DNA of 64,000 bases from Symsagittifera roscoffensis (Eukaryota > Xenacoelomorpha > Acoela > Convolutidae). Shown one piece after another: positions 59,955-64,000 of this stretch. The position numbers were made by a program, and so were the translations under genes. The notes beneath the pieces were generated by a model, which saw only the letters and a list, made by a program, of their open reading frames with translations, searched no databases and was not told the origin of the DNA. Positions within the stretch are counted from its first letter, which is position 1. The number at the start of each line of letters is the position of its first letter. Location of the stretch: NCBI RefSeq assembly GCF_963678635.1, contig NC_087062.1:26438833-26502832 (forward strand), given 5' to 3'.

Positions 59955-61007
59955 TCAAACCCGGTGAGTTCCTTGGGCGCTGGTTTTTTTTGTAGTCACT
60001 ATTCCCACTTGTCCTTGCAAATCTAGTCCCATGATACATCTAGTTTTTCGTTCTGACACCAGAAAGGTGGCGCCCTTTACTTCCCAGCCCGCTGACCTCA
60101 GATTGGTTTTTAGGGCTCCCAGTATACTGATCGGTTGTTTGTTGTAGTCCACGAATTTGGTTTGTAAATTCAGTTTATCGGACGGTATGAATCTTACTTT
60201 GTTTGATTTTTCCATAATTTCCTTTGTTGTTGCCCAGTTGAGAAATGAAACTGGACTTCCAGTGTCCACTGTTAATTGAATTATCTGGTTATCTATTCGT
60301 GCCATGGCCTTTAGTGATTTTACACGATTCAATGTTGGATCGCGGATCGAATCTATTTTCTGCACTCGCACCATTTTTCCGTTTGGTTTGTCCCTCATTT
60401 CGTTGATTCGGTCTTTCACATATTTTGAAACTCTCTCGTTTTCCGGTTGATAGGTTTGTATCGACATAACTTCAAATTCGCTGCATGACCCAACACCTTC
60501 ACTTATCTGATCGCATTCCTCTACCGATCCTTCCGAGTCTTCCGCAACTTCACTTACTTGTTGGGATCTGCACATTTTAGCGAAATGATTGGGTTTGCCA
60601 CAGTGTTTACAGGTTTTCCCCATCGCTGGACAATTTTTCAGGTGTCCCTGTTCAAACGTCCTTCCACATCTATTACATGGTTTTGTTTTCGTGTTTTGAT
60701 TCTTGTTATTGTTTTGTCTTTTATTCGATTCCCTTCTATTTGGAGTTTTGTTTGTCCCCGCCAAATTTCTAACTGCCATTACAGGTTCTTGTTTTATTCT
60801 CACACCCGAGATGTAATTGTTACTTGATCCCCCTGTAGCCGCAGCATTAGTCTTTTGAAACGCCATTGTGGTTAATTTGCTATGTTCAAATTTTATAGCC
60901 CTTTTCAGAACCTCCTCCGGGTCTAGAGTCTCGAATGTCAACGTGTCCTGCAAGGTCATGTTTTTCATTTTTGAAATGAACAGGTCTCGGAATATTTCAT
61001 TTTCCAA
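59955..61007 (-). CDS. element D gag C terminus (zinc knuckles) and protease
   Basis: 350 codons on the minus strand; the frame is open upstream to the TGA at about 61071. Capsid end (NEIFRDLFISKMKN), nucleocapsid with CNRCGRTFEQGHLKNC and CKHCGKPNHFAKMC, then retropepsin QLTVDTGSPVSFL and CIMGLDLQGQVGIV. Gag and protease share one frame here. Confidence 0.88.
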   Translation of the reverse strand: MENEIFRDLFISKMKNMTLQDTLTFETLDPEEVLKRAIKFEHSKLTTMAFQKTNAAATGGSSNNYISGVRIKQEPVMAVRNLAGTNKTPNRRESNKRQNNNKNQNTKTKPCNRCGRTFEQGHLKNCPAMGKTCKHCGKPNHFAKMCRSQQVSEVAEDSEGSVEECDQISEGVGSCSEFEVMSIQTYQPENERVSKYVKDRINEMRDKPNGKMVRVQKIDSIRDPTLNRVKSLKAMARIDNQIIQLTVDTGSPVSFLNWATTKEIMEKSNKVRFIPSDKLNLQTKFVDYNKQPISILGALKTNLRSAGWEVKGATFLVSERKTRCIMGLDLQGQVGIVTTKKTSAQGTHRV

Positions 61008-61070
61008 TGCTCCCAGTTCTGATCGGGCTGCTTGTGCAGTTAGCGCTGCGTGAAATGATTCCAGAGATTC

Positions 61071-61436
61071 TCACGATTCTTGCATTCTCGTAAATAACTT
61101 GTATCTTTCGTATGTTACACATTTTACCTTTTGAAACGAGACTTCTGCCAAATCTGTTATTTCCTTGAACGTCATTTTCGATATTTCAGCATGCGGGATC
61201 TTTTGTAGGAATCTTTTCTTTCCCTCTGTACCCAAAGACAAAAATAATCTGGACACCAATTTCTTTTGTACTTCGTTGTAGAAGACATTGTGTCCGACTC
61301 GTGGTCCTCTTGTCTTTCTCTCTTCGTTCTCCAATACTACTCTATCCATTGCTAGCTTATCTCTAAGAATCCTAGCGTTCCTCGCATCTTCATTCTCCCC
61401 GTCTCTGGGTGTTTCAGGGCGTGGTGGTGGTTCCTC
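61071..61436 (-). CDS. element D gag, middle segment
   Basis: Open frame containing VGHNVFYNEVQKKLVSRLFLSLGTEGKKRFLQKIP, capsid-like helices. It ends at TGA near 61071, after which the same frame continues into the zinc-knuckle segment. It is joined to the N-terminal piece by a frameshift near 61430. Confidence 0.65.
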   Translation of the reverse strand, partial: EEPPPRPETPRDGENEDARNARILRDKLAMDRVVLENEERKTRGPRVGHNVFYNEVQKKLVSRLFLSLGTEGKKRFLQKIPHAEISKMTFKEITDLAEVSFQKVKCVTYERYKLFTRMQES

Positions 61437-61623
61437 TAATGTCTTTTGGTTCTTCCAAAATAATCTCTGGGTTCACATTTTCTTTAACCGTAACCGCCAT
61501 GAGAAATTGTTCGAACCAGATTTTGAATTGCCACGGAGGGTCTAGATTCGCTGACGCCCAAAATACCGGAATTCCCATGTCCGTTCTGTTGTCTTGAGCT
61601 GCGAATCCTGCTGGCTGCGCCAT
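61414..61623 (-). CDS. element D gag N terminus
   Basis: 70 codons starting at an ATG whose A is the last base of the 5' LTR; the next codons are the primer-binding site (MAQPAGFA). WQFKIWFEQFLMAVTV looks like the start of a gypsy-type capsid. Confidence 0.75.
   Translation of the reverse strand: MAQPAGFAAQDNRTDMGIPVFWASANLDPPWQFKIWFEQFLMAVTVKENVNPEIILEEPKDIRGTTTTP
61603..61622 (-). promoter_or_regulatory. primer-binding site of element D (tRNA-Ser)
   Basis: Minus strand TGGCGCAGCCAGCAGGATTC directly follows the 5' LTR. Its complement GAATCCTGCTGGCTGCGCCA looks like the 3' end of a tRNA-Ser (T arm GAATCC, acceptor GGCTGCG, CCA). Confidence 0.8.
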
Positions 61624-61880
61624 GTGATATGCGTTGCGATATCAGTTGAAAACAAGATGTAATTCAATACTGTATTTTTACTATTGAATTTAGGTTTTCT
61701 TATTCTTTTGTTTTGTTGTTGTACTGAGAGTTAGATCAATGTTACGAACTCTGATCTCTCGCTTAATCTCAGTGTCATCACTCACGTATGAGCTTGAGCA
61801 TACCATACAGTAATGATTAAGCACCAAAGGTTAGCTGTACATACGTATATAAATACTGCTACTGCAGTAGCGGTATGACA
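61623..61880 (-). repeat. 5' LTR of element D
   Basis: 258 bp, the same ends as the 3' LTR. It carries an extra 5 bp near 61743 relative to it. Confidence 0.9.
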
Positions 61881-62561
61881 ATAGCTAAAGCGTCAGGCAG
61901 CATTTCTGTTGTTTAAGCTGATTTTCATGCATGTAACACCTGATTGCAGTGCGCATGTAAAGTCACGGAAATTAAAAGTTTCAACTTTTAAGTTTTCAAG
62001 CCATTTAAATTTTAAAGCAATTAAACGAACTAACTTTTTGTCACGTTTCTGCCGTTTTCCTTACAGTTACCAGACATTCACAGTTCAAATTTTACGCGTT
62101 AATTAAACAGTTTTTAGAACATATCCAAAACAACGCAAGTTGTTTTCAGGCGTCATTTTTTCATTACAATTGATGACGTCAGAAAGACATTCTTAGTCTC
62201 AAGAAATCCCCATAAACAGCGGAAGCATATATGCTCGGAAGTTATAAATCTCAGCTTTTGGCAATAAATACCTCATTTTTTGGCAATTTACTGCACAAAT
62301 AGCTGAACCGATAATCAACTTCTTTCTAGGAGTATCACTAATAAAATTTATGTTAAGGAAAGCATATTAAGGCCTAGAAAAATTTTGCAGAAAAATGTAG
62401 AAAAATTGCAAAAAATGTAGAAATTTTGCTAAACGAATTTACAGTCGATTCGGTTTCTAAAACTACCCCTTCTCAAATTGCAAAACTATTCCCATCCACA
62501 TCCCCCAACTTTTGTCCCTTTGCCTCTTACCTCATTCACAATGTTTGCCCTTTTGCCCTTT

Positions 62562-62587
62562 CCTAACCCTAACCTTAACCCTAGCCC
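62562..62587 (-). repeat. short interstitial telomere-like repeat
   Basis: The plus strand reads CCTAACCCTAACCTTAACCC then TAGCCC: about four TTAGGG units on the minus strand, two imperfect. Confidence 0.5.
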
Positions 62588-63739
62588 ACCCCTCCTACCA
62601 TAATAACGAATCCCCGCGTTGTTGGTCTTGACCCCCAAAACAGGTTAACAGACTTTTTTGGTCAAGTTTTTAAACATACAGATCAAATTATCCATTTCGC
62701 AAATGTTTTTGTTAAACATGTAAAAAATCCCTTTTTCTGAGTTTCTTAGACAGTTTTGACTAATATTGCCTTGAATGTTCCGACTGCCTTTTCATGTCTA
62801 TGGAGGAATAATAACATGAAAAAAATGTGTAAAAAAAGTAAAATTAATTTTAAAAAAGCTGAAGTTTTTTGTAAAAATCATCCGCCCACACACCATAAAA
62901 AGTACAAAGTGATAAATTTTGCTCCTAGTAACAAATCATTTATATGGCGCGTTAATTGTCCCTTTAATTGTGCTAAATATATGGCTCATTAATTTGTGTG
63001 AAGAAAAAAAAATGAGCATCAATATTCCGTTATTTTCCTTGCAAAAAACGGAACAAAAATAGTTGAAAGCAACAAAATTGAACAGCATAAAAAGAAACAA
63101 AAAATAAAGTTGCGCAGAACAAAAAGAATTTTGAATTTAAACAACAGGTCCCCCACTTTGGTTTGAAATGTTCAAACGACTCTATGTGCGTAGAGATTCG
63201 CATCTGAATAAATCAAACAAAACTGCTAGTATCAGAGCAAAGCCCTGAAAGTTCTACTGCCTTTTAAGGTCTATGGAGAAAAAATAAAACGAAAAAACAA
63301 TATGTAAAAAAAAAAATAAAAGTTTAAATATACATAGACTTCGCAAACTCCCAAATAAACTAAAAATGCAATTTTGACCAAAATAAATATACGCATAGTC
63401 AAAAACTTTCGTATCACAAGCTTCAAAGTACCGGATGATAGTCATAGTCGTACAAAAGTCTGAATTAATCGCAAATTAGTATACAAATGGTTGGGCGGAA
63501 TAAGTCAGTAGACGGCTTAAAAATAAGGCTAAAAGTCTCACAAAGGGCTAACTACGCCTCATCTTAAAAAGAATTTGATTTCAGATAAACACGGTTGAGC
63601 TCAACCTTTTTGTGAAAAAAAATGGCATTGCTTAAGCCATTGAGTTTCAAGAAGAAATATAAAATCTTTTGTTTTTTTTGTCATAAATAACTTTCACCCG
63701 GTTTAGGTCTGCATTGAGAGAATTAAACTGTATTATTTT

Positions 63740-63892
63740 CTTGAACACGGCAGAAGCAGGCTTTAAACACGGTGAAAACATATCTTGAACATTTTCGAAA
63801 CATACTTTAAGCACAGTCGAAACATAACTCGAGCGCGGTCGAGAAATAACTAGGGCAGTGTCAAAAAATAATTTGCACACTGTCGATGCTGG
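63740..63892 (+). repeat. degenerate 22-bp tandem repeat, about seven units
   Basis: Units such as TTTAAGCACAGTCGAAACAT.. and CTCGAGCGCGGTCGAGAAAT.. follow each other at 22-bp spacing with 30-50% divergence. Confidence 0.55.
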
Positions 63893-64000
63893 AAGTGAGC
63901 AGGTCGAGAAATGAAACGTTATTGGACTTTTTACTCTAACAGTGTATCTTATGTGAGAAAAAGTGTACCGCGATGCAATTTTTAGATGCAAACAGCAAAC

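Larger units (their letters stand above)
54701..61880 (-). mobile_element. Ty3/gypsy LTR retrotransposon (element D), ~7.2 kb
   Basis: Two LTRs (61623-61880 as 5', 54701-54953 as 3'), tRNA-Ser primer-binding site, gag, protease, RT-RNase H, integrase and polypurine tract, all on the minus strand in canonical order. LTRs are nearly identical apart from a few bases and a 5-bp indel. Flanks ATAC and ATAG may be a 4-bp target duplication with one change. Gag has a stop and a frameshift and pol has several frameshifts at base runs, so this copy is recently dead or the assembly has indel errors. Confidence 0.92.
61881..64000. other. gene-free right end
   Basis: AT-rich noncoding DNA. Holds a telomere-like stretch (62562-62587), two AAGCCCTGAA repeat copies (62763, 63225) and a degenerate 22-bp tandem repeat (63740-63892). 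No gene supported. Confidence 0.5.

Overview
The window is metazoan nuclear DNA: AT-rich, with spliced introns up to about 3.6 kb, tRNA-derived SINEs, MITE-like elements and several Ty3/gypsy LTR retrotransposons. One host gene is clear, a class IA PI3-kinase regulatory subunit of p85 type. A few TTAGGG-type units near 62.57 kb would fit a TTAGGG-telomere animal. I cannot name the species. One 200-base assembly gap lies at 54094-54293.

Layout. 1-1223: the 3' end (tail, polypurine tract, LTR) of a plus-strand LTR element that runs off the left edge. 1224-4032 and 28164-28370: two halves of an old, deleted Ty3/gypsy element ('element A', minus strand), split inside its protease by a much larger insertion. 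4033-28163: that insertion, a minus-strand Ty3/gypsy element of about 24.1 kb with two 883-bp LTRs about 98% identical by eye ('giant element'). It reads: 5' LTR, 3.1-kb structured leader, gag, protease, RT-RNase H, integrase with a macro-like C-terminal region, a 0.57-kb spacer, then about 8.8 kb of further same-strand coding sequence with an SGNH/GDSL hydrolase domain and large unknown regions, then polypurine tract and 3' LTR. This copy carries many frameshifts, stops and small deletions and is not functional as read.

28.98-41.10: the p85-like gene on the plus strand. Eight coding exons with matching splice phases give 959 aa: C1, SAM-like, C1, RhoGAP (BH), SH2, inter-SH2 coiled coil, SH2. 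Its introns hold a MITE, two SINE copies, a foldback element and a degenerate ~167-bp tandem array. 41.1-54.1: mostly gene-free, with a 387-bp MITE with a 7-bp target duplication and a small open region with a 96-bp (32-codon) tandem repeat. 54.70-61.88: a second nearly complete Ty3/gypsy element ('element D', minus strand, ~7.2 kb, 253/258-bp LTRs, primer-binding site matching tRNA-Ser). 61.88-64.0: noncoding with short repeats.

The most unusual item is the giant element: a retrotransposon more than twice the usual length, with a second coding block as large as gag-pol and a polypurine-tract motif repeated inside it in more than one reading frame.
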